64,000 nucleotides of DNA from Ehretia macrophylla (GCA_037974665.1 CM075783.1:46957318-47021317); one strand, 5' to 3'; positions 32,401 to 45,400 are shown, numbered from the stretch's first letter. The notes: a model not told the origin generated them from the sequence alone. Made by a program: numbers and translations.

Positions 32401-34297
32401 CGCACTGAAAAAGTGGCGTCATTATCTGTGGGGCAGTAAGTTCGAGATTTTCACTGATCATAAGAGTCTAAAGTATTTATTCTCACAGAAAGAGTTGAAT
32501 ATGCGCCAGCGGAGGTGGATGGAGCTTCTTGGAGATTATAATTGTTCTATCAATTATCTGCCTGGAAAGGCAAATGTTGTAGCAGATGCTCTCAGCCGGA
32601 AGGCTAGTATTTCTTGTTTGGCTGTCAAGAAGTGGGAGGTTCTTGAGGAGTTTAGTTATTGGAGACCAGAGTTGACTCAGGTTGGGGTGATGTGTTCACA
32701 TCTCCGTATTCAACCTTTATTATTGTCTCAGATCAGGGAAGCTCAGCAACTTGATGTTAAACTTCAGAAGATCAAGGATCAGATCACTGATGATCAGTCT
32801 GACTTCAAACTGCATGAGGACGGTATTCTTCGGTTTCGGAACAGGGTTTGTGTTCCCGATGAACCGAGCTTGAGACGAGGTATTCTGGAGGAAGCTCATA
32901 ATTCTAAATATACTATTCATCCCGGTGGAACCAAGATGTATCGGGATTTGAAGCAACATTACTGGTGGAACAACATGAAGAGGGAGGTTGCTCAGTTTGT
33001 GTCTAGATGTTTGACTTGTCAGAGAGTGAAAGCCGAGCATCAACGACCAGCAGGTTTGCTTCAGCCGTTGGCTATACCAGAGTGGAAATGGGAGCATATT
33101 ACGATGGACTTCGTCACTGGTTTGCCTAGATCACCGAGGGGTAATGATGCAGTTTGGGTTGTCGTGGATCGTTTGACGAAGACAGCTCATTTTATTGCCA
33201 TGAGGTTGGGAGATGAGGTTACAAAGCTGACGGATCTCTATCTGGATCAGATTGTTAGACTTCACGGTATTCCATCTAGTATTGTCTCTGATCGAGATCC
33301 TCGATTTACTTCTCGTTTGTGGGAGAAACTTCAGGAGACCTTAGGTACTCAGTTGAACTTCAGTACCGCGTATCATCCACAGACCGACGGTCAGTCTGAG
33401 CGGACTATTCAGATTCTGGAAGATATGCTTAGGGCTTGTGTTCTGGACTTCGGGAAGAACTGGGAGAAACATCTACCACTTGCCGAGTTTGCCTATAACA
33501 ATAGTTATCAAGCTACTATTGGGATGGCACCTTTCGCAGCTCTTTACGGTCGTAAGTGCCGTTCACCTTTATATTGGGACGAGGTAGGAGAGATGAAGAC
33601 TATTGATCCGACTATTATGCCAGAACTTCTTGAGAAGATCGAGAATGTTCAGTTGATCAGGCAGAGAATGCTTACGGCGCAGAGTAGATTCAAGAGTTAT
33701 GCTGATAAACGTCGTCGAGACTTGGAGTTTGCAGTTGGAGATCGGGTTTTCTTGAGATTGTCTCCTCGAAAGGGGTTTGTTCGTTATGGTAAAGGTGGTA
33801 AGCTGAGTCCGAGATTTGTTGGGCCGTTTGAGATTACTGGCAGGGTTGGTAAGTTGGCATATCGGTTGGCTTTACCGGAGAACTTCTCTAATGTCCACGA
33901 TGTGTTTCACGTGTCTAATTTGCGAAAATATAATCCGGATCCTTCTCATATTCTTGAGCCAGAGCCGTTACAGCTTCGAGAGAATTTGACTTATGACGAG
34001 CGTCCGATTCGTATTCTAGATCAGATGGACCGAGAGTTGAGGTCGAAGAGGATTCCGATGGTTAAGGTGTTGTGGAAGCATCACGGCATTGAGGAAGCTA
34101 CGTGGGAGAGACGAGATCAGATGCAGCAACAATACCCAGATCTTTTCCGTACATCAAGTAAGAATTTCGAGGACGAAATTTCTATAAGGGGGGGAGAATG
34201 TGAAACCCCACTTTCTTGCTTATCTCGTTTTACGTGCTTTACCTCGTTTTGCGTGCATATGATCTGTTTATGTGCTATAGGACCTAGAAAGTTATAA
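29474..34297 (+). CDS. Element A gag-pol polyprotein with one in-frame TAG
   Basis: ATG at 29474 ([12 protein letters not shown], as in C). Domains: capsid core about residues 75-250; in-frame TAG at 30242-30244 (codon 257); linker with repeated YRP; CCHC knuckles from residues 353 and 373 ([28 protein letters not shown]); protease DSG at 450; RT with FIDD at 784-787; RNase H with YSDASKEG (Asp 933) and [10 protein letters not shown]; integrase with MDF (Asp 1212), SDRDPRF (Asp 1273) and QSERT (Glu 1309), giving the D,35,E spacing; GPY/F-type [12 protein letters not shown]; chromodomain about 1510-1558 ([20 protein letters not shown]). The frame passes through the purine tract and about 33 codons of the 3' LTR. 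Apart from the TAG all catalytic motifs are intact. The TAG may be a disabling mutation or be read through. Confidence 0.93.
34163..34198 (+). promoter_or_regulatory. Element A pre-PPT hairpin and polypurine tract
   Basis: AATTTCG-AGGA-CGAAATT forms a perfect 7-bp stem at 34163-34180. AAGGGGGGGAGAA follows at 34186-34198 and abuts the LTR. The purine tract primes plus-strand DNA synthesis in LTR elements; the role of the hairpin is unknown. Confidence 0.8.
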
Positions 34298-36630
34298 TTT
34301 TGATGTCAATACTTCTAATACGTGCTAAATGTGCATTCATGAAATTTTCATCAAAAACGGAGTCAGAAATTTTATCGTCGATTTTCAGTGAATAGTGTTT
34401 TCGAAACACGTCCGCTATAATTTTGAAACTGGTCTTTTTAACCCTTCTAGACCTAGTCCACGGACTTTAATAGACCTGTGTTTGATGAAAACGGTTTTAA
34501 AATCGGCTTAAGAATTTATTAGGGTTTTTACACCGACTTTTGCGAAAATCGAGTTTTAAGCCGACTCGGGTGAAATTGTTGAATTGTAAAACTTCTTGTC
34601 ACCTAAAAATAATCCACTTGAGATATCTTGGGGGTTGCATAATTATTTTTAACTTGGTGAGCACTAAAATGCAATTAAAGTCATTAAAAACACAAAAATA
34701 CCTATTAAAATTAACTTTGACTTTAATTAATTATTTGACCTTATAAGCTAATGTCCTCAACACACACTCACACAACACAAAAACACCATCACACACACAC
34801 ACAAGGCCGAGAGAAAAGAGGGAGAAAAGAGAAGAGAAAAACTCAAGCTTTCAATCCAATTTTTCAAAGAAAAACCTAGTTTTTGTCCGTAGAACTTCGC
34901 ACCGACTTGGATTCTGCTTGTTGGGCACGCATAGCACGCATTCCTAGGCTTATATCGCATCTAAGGTGAGAGAAAAATTCTAGATCTCAAAATGTCATTT
35001 TTGTGTTTTTGCGTATAAATGAAGATTGAACCGTTAGAATTGAAATCTGATGTTAGATTATTGCTCCTTGCATGCTAGGGATCATTATATACTATTACTA
35101 CGAGTTTCTGTCAGATATAGCATAATTTTTATTTTTCGGGTATTTAATTTTGATTAAAATGTTCAAAGTTGAATTAAATGAGTTGTGTTGATCGAAATCG
35201 ATTGCCGTCGATTTCTAAATACTTGATAATTACGTGTTAGCGCTGTTGTAATGCCGAATTTTCGATTACATTGTTTGTGTGAAAATCCAGAAAATCCAGC
35301 CATGACATCTTAGGATTTTAGGGTTATCGGGCATGATTTGGAGGTGTTATGGTGGATTTCCGAGAGGGCTAATGTAGTAGGTTGAATGGGTGAGTGATAG
35401 GAACTGATTTGGCAATGTTTGGATTAGTAGATTGTAAGTTATGAATTTTAGAAGTTTAGGTTGTCATTCTTTAATTTCTTGAACGATGCCTTAGATGGTT
35501 GGGTAGTGTTCGAGTGATGAATGGTGAGTTGTTGATGAGTAATTTAAAGTTTAATTAAGTATATTATGCATGTCCGGTTAGATGGCTTACTTTGTCATCT
35601 AACTACGTTGTTTGTTGTTTAATTTAATATTGATGTTATATTGATGTTATTGATTGATTATTATTGAATGCGGGAATCGGGCACTCTTGTTGCTGATCTC
35701 CTAATTGATTGATTGATGATTGATTGATGATTGATGATTATGGAGTCTTGGTATGTGTGTGCCACCTCTCGGGCAGCGTCGGGCTGTCGGGTTGATAACG
35801 GCATGACTGCCATAGGCTACCCCCAGCTCGCATGACGGAGGTGTCATGGAGGGAGGGGCTAGTGAGGTACCTCGGGTGCGTGAGTAATGGGGAGTTATAA
35901 GAAGAACGGTTGAGATCGTGATGGCGTTTGGAGCTACACCAAATAGAGTATCCTTATTGATTGGTTATATAGTTATGTGATGATAGCATTATTTGTGTTA
36001 TTATTGTTGTTGTGTGTTTACTTGCTCAAAGGACTAAATCCAAGGAGCGTAGTGAATACTGTCGAGATCTATCGGATCCTCACTGGGCTTATGTATATAA
36101 GCTCACTCTCTATTATTGCATGTTTTCAGGTGTGCTTTCACAAGATTACGGGTACGTGCCTCCTGAAGAGGAGAATGTGGAAAACGTGCCTTTCGTGGAT
36201 GAGTCATATGTCCCTGAGTCTTATCCATGATTCTATGTTGTTAAACGTTATGTATATTAGCTTAATGGACTTTTATATGCTTTACGGTTCTAGGTGTAAT
36301 AGTTGTTGAAAAGATAATGATCTAAATGATGTTAATTTAGTGGCTTTCTTTTGCCTATGGTCAAGTTGTAGTTGTGTCTCAACTTACTTTTGAAATGTAT
36401 GATAAAGTTGAGGTATTGTATGTCATGTTGGAACGGAGGCGTATAACGAGGATGTTTTATTGTATAATATGGTTGTGTTGTATGTTGTTGTTTGTATTGA
36501 GGAATTACGGGATGTATGATGTTTTTTTGAGGTTGGTTTAGAACCTCGGAAATCTGTTTACTGTCGTTATGCCGCCGAAATTCCGTTGCGTCCTGACTGA
36601 TTATAGGTGGGGTCGAGTTGGGGCGTGACA
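34199..36630 (+). mobile_element. 3' LTR of element A
   Basis: 2,432 bp, nearly identical to 26771-29203. By-eye differences include CATCAAAAAC/CATAAAAAAC, GTCCTCAAC/GTCCGCAAC, GGCCGAG/GGCCAAG, one T fewer in the poly-T near 34860, AGCACGC/AGCATGC, CTATTAC/CTAATAC, GGCTTAC/GGCCTAC and CTCCTAA/CTCCCAA. TATATAAG is at 36094-36101 and the micro-ORF at 36120-36230. Confidence 0.95.
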
Positions 36631-36635
36631 CCCCC

Positions 36636-39510
36636 TGAGTTGCAGGAATTGAAAGTTCAATTACAGGGCTTGCTTGAGAAGGGATTCATTCAGCCGAGTT
36701 CTTCACCGTGGGGTGCGCCAGTTCTATTCGTTAAAAAGAAAGACGGGTCTCTTCGCCTGTGCATTGATTATCGGGGTCTTAATCAGGTAACCATCAAAAA
36801 TAAATATCATTTGCCTTTAATCGAAGAGTTATTTGATCAGTTGCAAGGCGCCAGAGTATTCTCTAAATTTGATCTGAGGCAGGGCTATTATCAACTGAGG
36901 ATTAAGAAAGATGATGTTCCTAAAACTGCTTTCAGAACTCGATATGGCCATTATGAGTTTGTTGTTTTGCCGTTTGGTCTTACTAATGCTCCCACCGCAT
37001 TCATGGATTTAATGCAGAGGGTATTCCGTCCTTATCTGGACCAATTTGTGGTCATATTCATTGATGATATTCTTGTCTATTCTAAATCTAAAGCAGAGCA
37101 TGAACAGCATCTCAGAATTGTGTTGCAGACTCTTCAGGAGCATCAGTTATTTGCAAAGTTTAGTAAATGTGAATTCTGGCTTAAGCAAGTTGCTTTTCTG
37201 GGCCATATTATCTCGCAGGATGGTATTTCTGTTGATCCAGCGAAGATTGAAGTTGTGTTATCTTGGAAACGACCTGAAACCGTCACAGAAATTCGTCGCT
37301 TCCTTGGTTTAGCTGGGTATTATCGAAGATTTGTAAAGGATTTCTCTAAGATTGTAGGGCCTTTAACTCAACTTACTCAGAAGAAAACCGTATTTGACTG
37401 GGATGATAAATGCGAGGCTAGCTTCCAGGAATTGAAGAAGAGATTGACTACAACTCCTATTCTTGCTTTACCTGAGGGTTATGATAATCTGGTGATCTAT
37501 AGTGATGCTTCGAAGGAAGGTCTGGGTTGTGTATTGATGCAGAATGGCCGGGTTATTGCTTATGCTTCCAGGAAACTGAAGCCTTATGAACTCAACTATC
37601 CGACTCATGATCTTGAGCTTGCAGCTATCATTCTTGCATTAAAGAAATGGCGTCATTATCTCTGGGGCAACAAGTTTGAAATCTTTACAGATCATAAGAG
37701 CTTGAAATATCTGTTTTCACAGAAAGAGTTGAACATGAGGCAGAGGCATTGGCTGGAATTACTTGAGGACTATAACTGCACTATTAACTATCTTCCGGGC
37801 AAGGCCAATATTGTTGCTGATGCTTTGAGCCGAAAGGCTACTGTTGCTAGCTTGATTATCAAGAATTGGGAATTCATGGAAGAATTATGCTTATGGAAGC
37901 CTAGTACTTCAAATTCTGGTATTCAATTCGCAAGTTTGCAGATTCAATCTCTGTTATTATCCAGGATTCGAGAAGCTCAACAGGCTGATCTTCAATTATT
38001 GAAAGTCTTAGAGAATTCTAAAGGGGGAGAGTCGGATTTCAAACTGCACGACGATGGTATTCTCAAATTCAAAGGTAGAATCTGTATTTCGAATGATCCA
38101 ACTCTGAAGAAGGATATTCTTGCTGAGGCACACAGTTCCAGATATACTATCCATCCAGGCAGTACTAAAATGTATAGAGATTTGAAGCAGAACTTTTGGT
38201 GGAATAATATGAAGAGAGAAATTGCTGACTATGTTGCCCGATGTCTTACTTGTCAGAAAGTTAAAGCAGAACATCAGAGACCTGCAGGGTTGTTGCAGCC
38301 TTTGGCTATTCCTGTTTGGAAATGGGATCATATTACTATGGATTTCGTATCAGATTTACCGAGGTCTTCGAGGGGTAATGACTCAGTCTGGGTTATTGTG
38401 GATAGACTGACCAAGACTTCTCATTTTATTGCTAAAAAGAAGTCTGATTCTCTTGATAAACTGGCAGAGTTGTATATTGAGAATGTTGTCCGACTTCATG
38501 GGATTCCAAAGAGTATCGTGTCAGATAGAGATCCCCGATTCACATCTCAGTTCTGGCAGAAGATTCAGAAAGCTTTGGGTACGAATTTGAATTTCAGTAC
38601 AGCTTATCATCCTCAAACAGATGGTCAATCCGAGAGAACTATCTTAATCCTTGAGGATATGTTACGGGCTTGCATTCTGGACTTCGGTAAGAGTTGGGAG
38701 AAGTATTTGCCACTAGCAGAGTTCGCCTACAACAATAGTTATCAAGCTACTATTGGTATGGCACCTTATGAGGCACTTTATGGGCGTAAATGCCGGTCTC
38801 CTCTCTACTGGGATGATGTTGGTGAGATGAAGACTATCGACCCTACTCTCTTACCTGAAATGAACAAAATGATTGATCATGTGCAGCTTATCAGAAAAAG
38901 AATGCTTACAGCACAGAGCCGGCAAAAGAGTTATGCAGATAGACGCCGTCGTGATCTGAATTTTACTGTAGGGGATCGAGTATTTCTAAAAATTTCTCCT
39001 CGCAAGGGTTTGATTCGGCATGGTAAAGGAGGTAAACTCAGTCCTCAATATGTGGGACCATTTGAGATAACTGAAACTGTTGGTGATTTGGCTTACCATT
39101 TGGCTTTACCTCCCAGTCTGGGCAGAATTCATGACGTATTCCATGTTTCCATGCTTCGGAAGTATCAGCCAGATCCCTCTCACATACTTGAGCCGGAACC
39201 GCTAGAGATCAGTGAAACTTTGACCTACACAGAGAAACCTCTTCGAATTGTTGATCAGAAAGTTCAAGAGCTGAGGACTAAAAGCATTCCGATGGTTAAA
39301 GTTCTGTGGGATCATCACGGAGTAGATGATGCGACATGGGAAAGAGAGGATCAAATGCAGGAACGGTATCCAGAGTTATTCGCCGAATCATGTAAGAATT
39401 GCGTGGACGCAATTAGTTTAAGGGGGAGAGGAAGTGACGCCCGAGATTTAGCCATGCATTTAATTATTGTTGCATCCCTTGTTTGCGCATTTACTTCTGT
39501 GCCTTACTAA
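36636..39510 (+). CDS. Element B gag-pol, second part: RT, RNase H, integrase, chromodomain
   Basis: Resumes in the same frame right after A's target duplication ([20 protein letters not shown]). [26 protein letters not shown], active site FIDD at 37057-37068. RNase [26 protein letters not shown]. Integrase: HH-CC region about 38130-38270 ([36 protein letters not shown]), Asp at 38341 (MDF), Asp at 38524 (SDRDPRF) and Glu at 38632 (QSERT), 36 residues apart. GPY/F-type [12 protein letters not shown] and chromodomain [20 protein letters not shown] at about 39280-39345. Together the two parts give about 1,590 codons with no stop or frameshift, including the tail that runs through the purine tract into the LTR. 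Confidence 0.95.
39397..39432 (+). promoter_or_regulatory. Element B pre-PPT hairpin and polypurine tract
   Basis: AATTGCG-TGGA-CGCAATT, a perfect 7-bp stem (39397-39414), then AGTTTAAGGGGGAGAGGAA. Relative to A one base pair in the stem has changed on both sides (T-A to G-C). Confidence 0.8.
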
Positions 39511-41926
39511 CTTACTTTTGTGACTACTATTCACTCCGTTTTTAAACTGATTTCTATTAGTTAATTAGCATTTTTATTAAATCATATTAATTGTAAAAGT
39601 AGTGGGAAAATGTGCATTTGAGCTAAAGGCATTAGGAGAGCTCATTTAGAAAATGACTTTTGTAGTTGAATGAATAGTGTTACGTAACTAACTTAGGTAA
39701 TTAACTAGCTAGCATATATTTTACTATCTAAGCTCGTTTTAAGCTCAATAAGCGCATTATATTAGATCACTTAAGCACCCAAGCTTGACCCCACCCAACT
39801 AAAAACCTTAAATAGCAACTAAGGCTCACAAAACACAAAACAAAAGAAAAAAAAAGTGGGCAGAAACACTGTAGCTGGGCCGAGAGCAAGGAGAAGAGAA
39901 AAAAAAAAGATTTTGCTCATCAACTCTCCAAATCAAGCCACTCCAAGCCTTGAGCAACTAGTGTAGGGTGTTTGCAAGGTTCCTAGGTGCTCCTACGCGT
40001 ATTGGTGAGGGGTTTCACGGCTTGTTTTTGCATTTTTAAATAGTTGCTCATTTCTTGATTTGTTGAAAATATGATTAAATGCCATTGTAATTGTTATCTA
40101 TGCTAATATACCATCTATATGAATGCTAGAGAACACATTTGAGCCGTTGTTTCGCTTTTTAAACGGTTAGAATCGTTAATTTGAAATTTTGGGTGAATAG
40201 TGACGTTTTTCTAGGGTTTTGCGTAATTGCTCGAATTAGCTTGATTTAATGCTTCTAATAGACGCCTTAGGTGTTAGTGAAGGTAACCTAAAAGCCCCGT
40301 GTACTTGCATTGTCTATAAATCGCCTAAAATGGAAAATAGCCGACTTTAACTTGGGGCTTTTGGGGTTAATGCGAATCCGGGTGGATTCGGGCTTCAATT
40401 CTAGTATCCTTAGGCTACCTAGGTGCTATAGATGCCTTGATATCCCTTGTTTGAAGCCCGGACAATGTACGCGTAGTTTAAAGCCATAAGAGGAAATTTG
40501 GGGCTTTCGGGGTAATCGCGGGTATTTGAATGAGTTAGAGGGTTGAGAGGGTACCTTGAGGGTTAGTTAGAAGGTTGGGAGAGTTCTCTTTGAAAATGAA
40601 ATCATTAACTTTGGTTTGGAAAAGAAATAGTTCGAAAAACAAAGGGGTTTAGGTGCTATTTAGGTTGTCTCGCACTTCTAAACCCATGTCATGACTTCTT
40701 GAGTGTTTATAAGTGATTTTAAGTTGATTTGGAGCTTTTGGTATGATTCTAAACTTATCTTGCTAATGTCTCTTTGTAAAACTGCATATTTGCTTATATA
40801 ATTGTTCTATTCTAATTGCATCGAGGTCAACCTACTTTGTTGATCCTCATGTGTGTTAATGCTTATATTATTGCTATTAACTTGCCATCGTTAAGTGCAT
40901 TGCATAGTGGTTGCGCAACCATAGTGTCAGGGGCGGATGTGTTGAATATCGGCTGGGCGGCAGAGGGCTTGCCGGTGGATATTCAAACTCCGTGCCCTAT
41001 TCCCTCATTCGCCTGGTCCGGAGATTGCCAGGGGATGTTGGGTCGTAGGATTCAGGGTACATCCGGAGTACACCCACTGGAGTGTTTGGGGATTATACCG
41101 GCTTATCGTGATCGTGCTCGTGGTTCGTGGATCGTGAATGAAGACCAGTAAAGATTGGTGTATAGGGGATTGTGTGAAATGTATCCTTTTTTAATGTGTG
41201 GATTACTTAAGTCATCATTGTTTCTTAAATTGTCTAAGTGAAATTGCTGTATAACTGTATTATCTGTTGCATTGCACGCCCCGGGACTATATCCCTCACT
41301 GGGCAACAGTGGTTGCTCATACCTCGATATCTGTTTCAGGAGACGCTGAGGGTGATCCCCAGCTTGTTGATTTAGTTGAGGAAGAAGAAGTTCCGATCGA
41401 GCCTTTACCTTAGTTGCTGTGTTTGATAGCTTGAGGTGGTTAATGAATTGCTGGTATGTGGAAGATTCATCTGATTACCTTATGTACTATTTTGTAGCCC
41501 AAGGGCTATGTATATGCTTGTTATATAAGTTGAAGACTAGTTGGTTGTGTTGTAGCTTTGAAAGCCTATGAACTGTAATAACTTATAATCTACTTCTATT
41601 CGCTTTGCTTGCTTGGGAGTGAATGACTTAAAGTAGAAATGTTTGGTCTTCCAATTATGTTTAATTGATTTCCTAGAATGTCATGATTATAAAACTATGT
41701 TGATAATAAGTTCTCGCATGCTTGTGTGTTTTGGAACTATTGTGTACCATAAGGCTCGGATGGCCTTAGAACTTTGTTGTTTATTTAAGAAAAGCTTGTA
41801 TTGTATTGTTGGGACTTTGTTTAAGTGTTTACAGATTTTTAGAATGTCCACGGTACAGGGGAGACTCTGTCCGTGTGTCGGGTCCGGACTTAACCTTTAG
41901 CTTGGGGGTTGGGTCGGGGCGTGACA
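39433..41926 (+). mobile_element. 3' LTR of element B
   Basis: 2,494 bp. The first base is A instead of T (AGTGACGCCCGAG versus TGTGACGCCCGAG at 22024). About 35 differences from the 5' LTR by eye, mostly transitions. The micro-ORF copy is at 41339-41413. The apparent 111-codon frame at 40816-41151 is the GC-rich block again. Confidence 0.95.
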
Positions 41927-41931
41927 GCGAC

Positions 41932-44900
41932 TCAGGGTTATCAGGGTCGACCAACTGGTGGTGCACCTCAGCAGCAGAGGGTTCAGGCTCGGGCCTACGC
42001 AGTTGACTTGGAGGAGATGCCTGAGGAGACTGCAGTTGTGGAAGGTAACTTCATTATACTTGATCAACTTGTTAAAGTGTTGATTGATTCTGGTGTTATG
42101 TATTCTTTCATTACTCCTGCTTGTGTGCAACGTGTTAATGTGCAGCCTAAAAGATTGCCTTATGTGGTTGAGATTAGTACCTCTTTGACTGATAAGTATG
42201 TCACTGGCCTAGTTTGTAAGGATTGTAAAATACATGTTAAGGGGTATATTTTTCCTTCAGACCTTATCTTATTTCCTATCCGGGGGTACGATGTTATCTT
42301 GGGTATGGATTGGCTTTCTAAGTATGATGCCCAGTTGAACTGTAGAACGAAGGTAGTACAGTTTCATTTGCCAGATCAGCCAGTAGTTGAAGTAGTAGCG
42401 AACCGGGGTGCTAAGACGAGTTTTGTTATCTCAGCAACTAAAGCTGTTAAGTTGGTGAGTAAGGGGTGTTTGGGTTATCTAGCTTATTTGATCAACAAGC
42501 CATCTGATAAGCTACAGCTGGAAGAAGTTCCTATTATTCGGGAATATCCCAATGTATTTCCCGAGGAATTGACAGGGTTACCGCCAGAGAGAGATGTGGA
42601 GTTTGTGATCAATCTTATTCCCGATACTCAACCTATTTCAAAATCAGCGTACCGGATGGCACCAGCTGAGTTGAAAGAGCTGAAAACTCAGTTGCAGGAG
42701 TTAATAGAGAAGGGTTTCATTCAGTAGAGTTCTTCACCGTGGAGAGCACCTGTTTTATTTGTGAAGAAGAAAGATGGTACCTTGAGATTATGCATTGACT
42801 ATCGTGGTTTGAATGAAGTGACCATCAAGAACAAATATCCTTTGCCATTGATTGACGAGTTGTTTGATCAACTTCAGGGAGCCAAAGTCTACTCTAAGTT
42901 TGACTTGAGGCAGGGGTATTATCAGCTTCGGATTCACAAGGAGGATGTTCCAAAGTCTGCCTTCAGGACTCGGTACGGGCATTATGAGTTTGTAGTTATG
43001 CCCTTTGGATTAACTAATGCACCGACAGCACTTATGGATCTTATGCATCGGATTTTTCAGCCATACTTAGACCAGTTCGTGGTGATCTTTATTGATGATA
43101 TCTTGGTTTACTCTAATTCTGAATCGGAGCACGAGTAACATCTACGGCTTGTCTTACAAAAGTTACAAGAGCATCAGTTGTTTGCGAAATTCAGCAAATG
43201 TGAATTTTGGCTGCAACGTATATCTTTTCTTGGCCATGTTATCACACAAAGCCGTATTCTGTAGATCCCACTAAGATTGAATCGGTGATGTCTTGGAAAT
43301 GTCCGGAGAATGGTTTGGAGGTTCGTAGTTTTCTTGGCTTGGCGGGTTATTACCGTAGGTTTGACAAGGACTTTTCTAAGATTGCCGGGCCACTTTCTAA
43401 GTTAACTTAGAAACATACTAGCTTTGTTTGGGATAAGAAATGTGGGAGTGGGTTTCAGGAGTTGAAAAAGAGATTGACTACCGCTCCAGTACTTGCTCTA
43501 CTAGAGGGGACCGATAATATGGTTATCTACAGTAATGCATCCAAGGAGGGCTTGGGATGTGTACTTATGCAGAATGGTCGGGTTATTGCCTATGCTTCTA
43601 GAAAGCTGAAGCCTTATGAGGTAAATTATCCGACTCATGATCTTGAGTTGACAACTGTTGTTTTCTCACTGAAAAAGTGGCTTCATTATTTGTGGGGCAG
43701 TAAGTTCGAGATTTTCACTAATCATAAAAGTCTTAAGTATTTATTCTCATAGAAGGAGTTGAATATGCGTCAGCAGAGGTGGATAGAACTTCTTGGGGAT
43801 TATAATTATTCTATCAGCTATCTGCCTGGGAAGGCAAATGTTGTGGCAGACGCTCTTAACCGTAAGGCGAGTGTTTCTTGTTTGGCTGTCAAGAAGTGGG
43901 AGGTTCTTGAGGAATTCACTTATTGGAGACTGGAGTTGACTCAGGTTGGGGTGATGTGTTCACATCTCCGTATTCAGTCTTTATTGCTGCCTCAGATCAG
44001 AGAAGCTCATCAACTTGATGTTAAACTTCAGAAGATCAAGGATCATATCACGGATGATCAGACTGACTTCAAAGTGCACAAGTATGGTATTCTTCGGTTT
44101 CGGAATAGGGTTTGTGTTCCCAATGAACTGGGTTTGAGGTGAAGTATACTATTCATCCTGGTGGAACCAAGATGTATCGGGACTTGAAGCAACATTGCTG
44201 GTGGAATAATATGAAAAGGGAGGTTGCTCAGTTTGTATCTAGATGTTTGACTTGTCAGTGAGTGAAAGCCGAGCATCAACGACCTGCAGGTTTGCTTCAA
44301 CCGTTGGCTATACCACAGTGGAAATGGGAGCATATTACGATGGACTTCGTCACTGGTTTGCCTAGAACACCGAGAGGTAATGATGCAGTTTGGGTTGTCG
44401 TGGATCGTTTGACGAAGACAGCTCACTTTATTTCGATACGGATAGGAGATGAAGTTGCAAAGTTAACGGATCTTTATTTGGATTAGATTGTCAGACTTCA
44501 CGAGATTCCATCTAGTATTGTCTCAGATCGAGATCCTCAATTTACTTCTCGCTTGTGGGAGAAACTTCAGGAGACTTTGGGTACTCAGTTGAATTTCAGT
44601 ACCGCGTATCATCCACAGACCGACGGTCAGTCTGAGAGCACTATTCAGATTCTGGAAGATATGCTCAGGGCTTGTGTTCTGGACTTCGGGAAGAACTGGG
44701 AGAAACATTTACCACTTGTCGAGTTTGCCTATAACAATAGTTATCAAGCTACTATTGGGATGACACCTTTTGCAGCTCTTTACTGTCGTAAGTGCCGTTC
44801 ACCTTTGTATTGGGATGAAGTAGGGGAGATGAAGACTATTGATCCGACTATTATGCCAAAACTTCTAGAGAAGATTGAGAATGTTCAGTTGATCAGGCAG

Positions 44901-45400
44901 AGAATGCTTACCGCGCAGAGTAGATTCAAGAGTTATGTTGATAAGCGTCGCTGGGACTTGGAGTTTGCAGTCGGGGATCAGGTTTTCTTGAAATTGTCTT
45001 CTCGTAAGGGGTTTGCTCGTTATAGTAAAGGTGGTAAGCTGAGTCTGAGGTTTGTTGGGCCATTTGAGATTACTGGCAGAGTTGGTAAGTTAGGATATCG
45101 GTTGGCTTTATCGGAGAATTTCTCTAATGTCCACGATGTATTTCACGTGTCTAATTTGCGAAAATATAATCAGGATCCTTCTCATATTCTCGAGCCAGAA
45201 CCGTTACAGCTTCGTGAGAATCTGACTTATGACGAGCGGCCGATTCGTATTCTTGATCAGATGGAACGAGAGTTGAGGTCGAAGAAGATTCCGATGGTTA
45301 AGGTGTTGTGGAAGCATGACGGTATTGATGAGGCTACTTGGGAGAGGTAAAATCAGATGCAGCAGCAGTATCCAGATCTATTATGTACATCAAGTAAGAA
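41932..45400 (+). pseudogene. Element C pol: protease, RT, RNase H, integrase, chromodomain remnants
   Basis: Continues C after B. The protease keeps VLIDSG (then VMYSF instead of ATHSF) in an open stretch to a TAG at 42725. RT has FIDDILVY (about 43087-43110), then a TAA at 43137 and a small deletion near 43250 that shifts the frame. RNase H has YSNASKEG, the catalytic Asp changed to Asn. A stop at 43750 interrupts TDH-type (here [10 protein letters not shown]) and later sequence. A deletion of about 30 bases near 44140 removes the start of the integrase zinc region. Core motifs SDRDPQF and [10 protein letters not shown] (Arg changed to Ser) follow, then the chromodomain at about 45240-45350. 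Its similarity to A is very high. Clearly dead. Confidence 0.92.

Larger units (their letters stand above)
26771..36630 (+). mobile_element. Element A, innermost and youngest complete retrotransposon
   Basis: 9,860 bp, from TGTGAAACCCC to GGGGCGTGACA. The target duplication is ccacc (26766-26770) versus ccccc (36631-36635), one mismatch, confirmed by the B reading frame resuming exactly after it. It contains two near-identical LTRs, a primer-binding site, one gag-pol frame and a polypurine tract. By eye the LTRs differ at about ten sites, one of them a single-base indel, so insertion is recent. Confidence 0.95.
22024..41926 (+). mobile_element. Element B, middle retrotransposon of the nest
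   Basis: Bounded by TGTGACGCCCGAG at 22024 and GGGGCGTGACA at 41926 with perfect duplication gcgac (22019-22023, 41927-41931). Without A it is about 10.04 kb. It splits C between the CCHC knuckles and the protease. The LTR pair shows about 35 differences by eye over 2.49 kb (about 1.4%). The gag-pol is uninterrupted apart from the A insertion. Confidence 0.95.
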
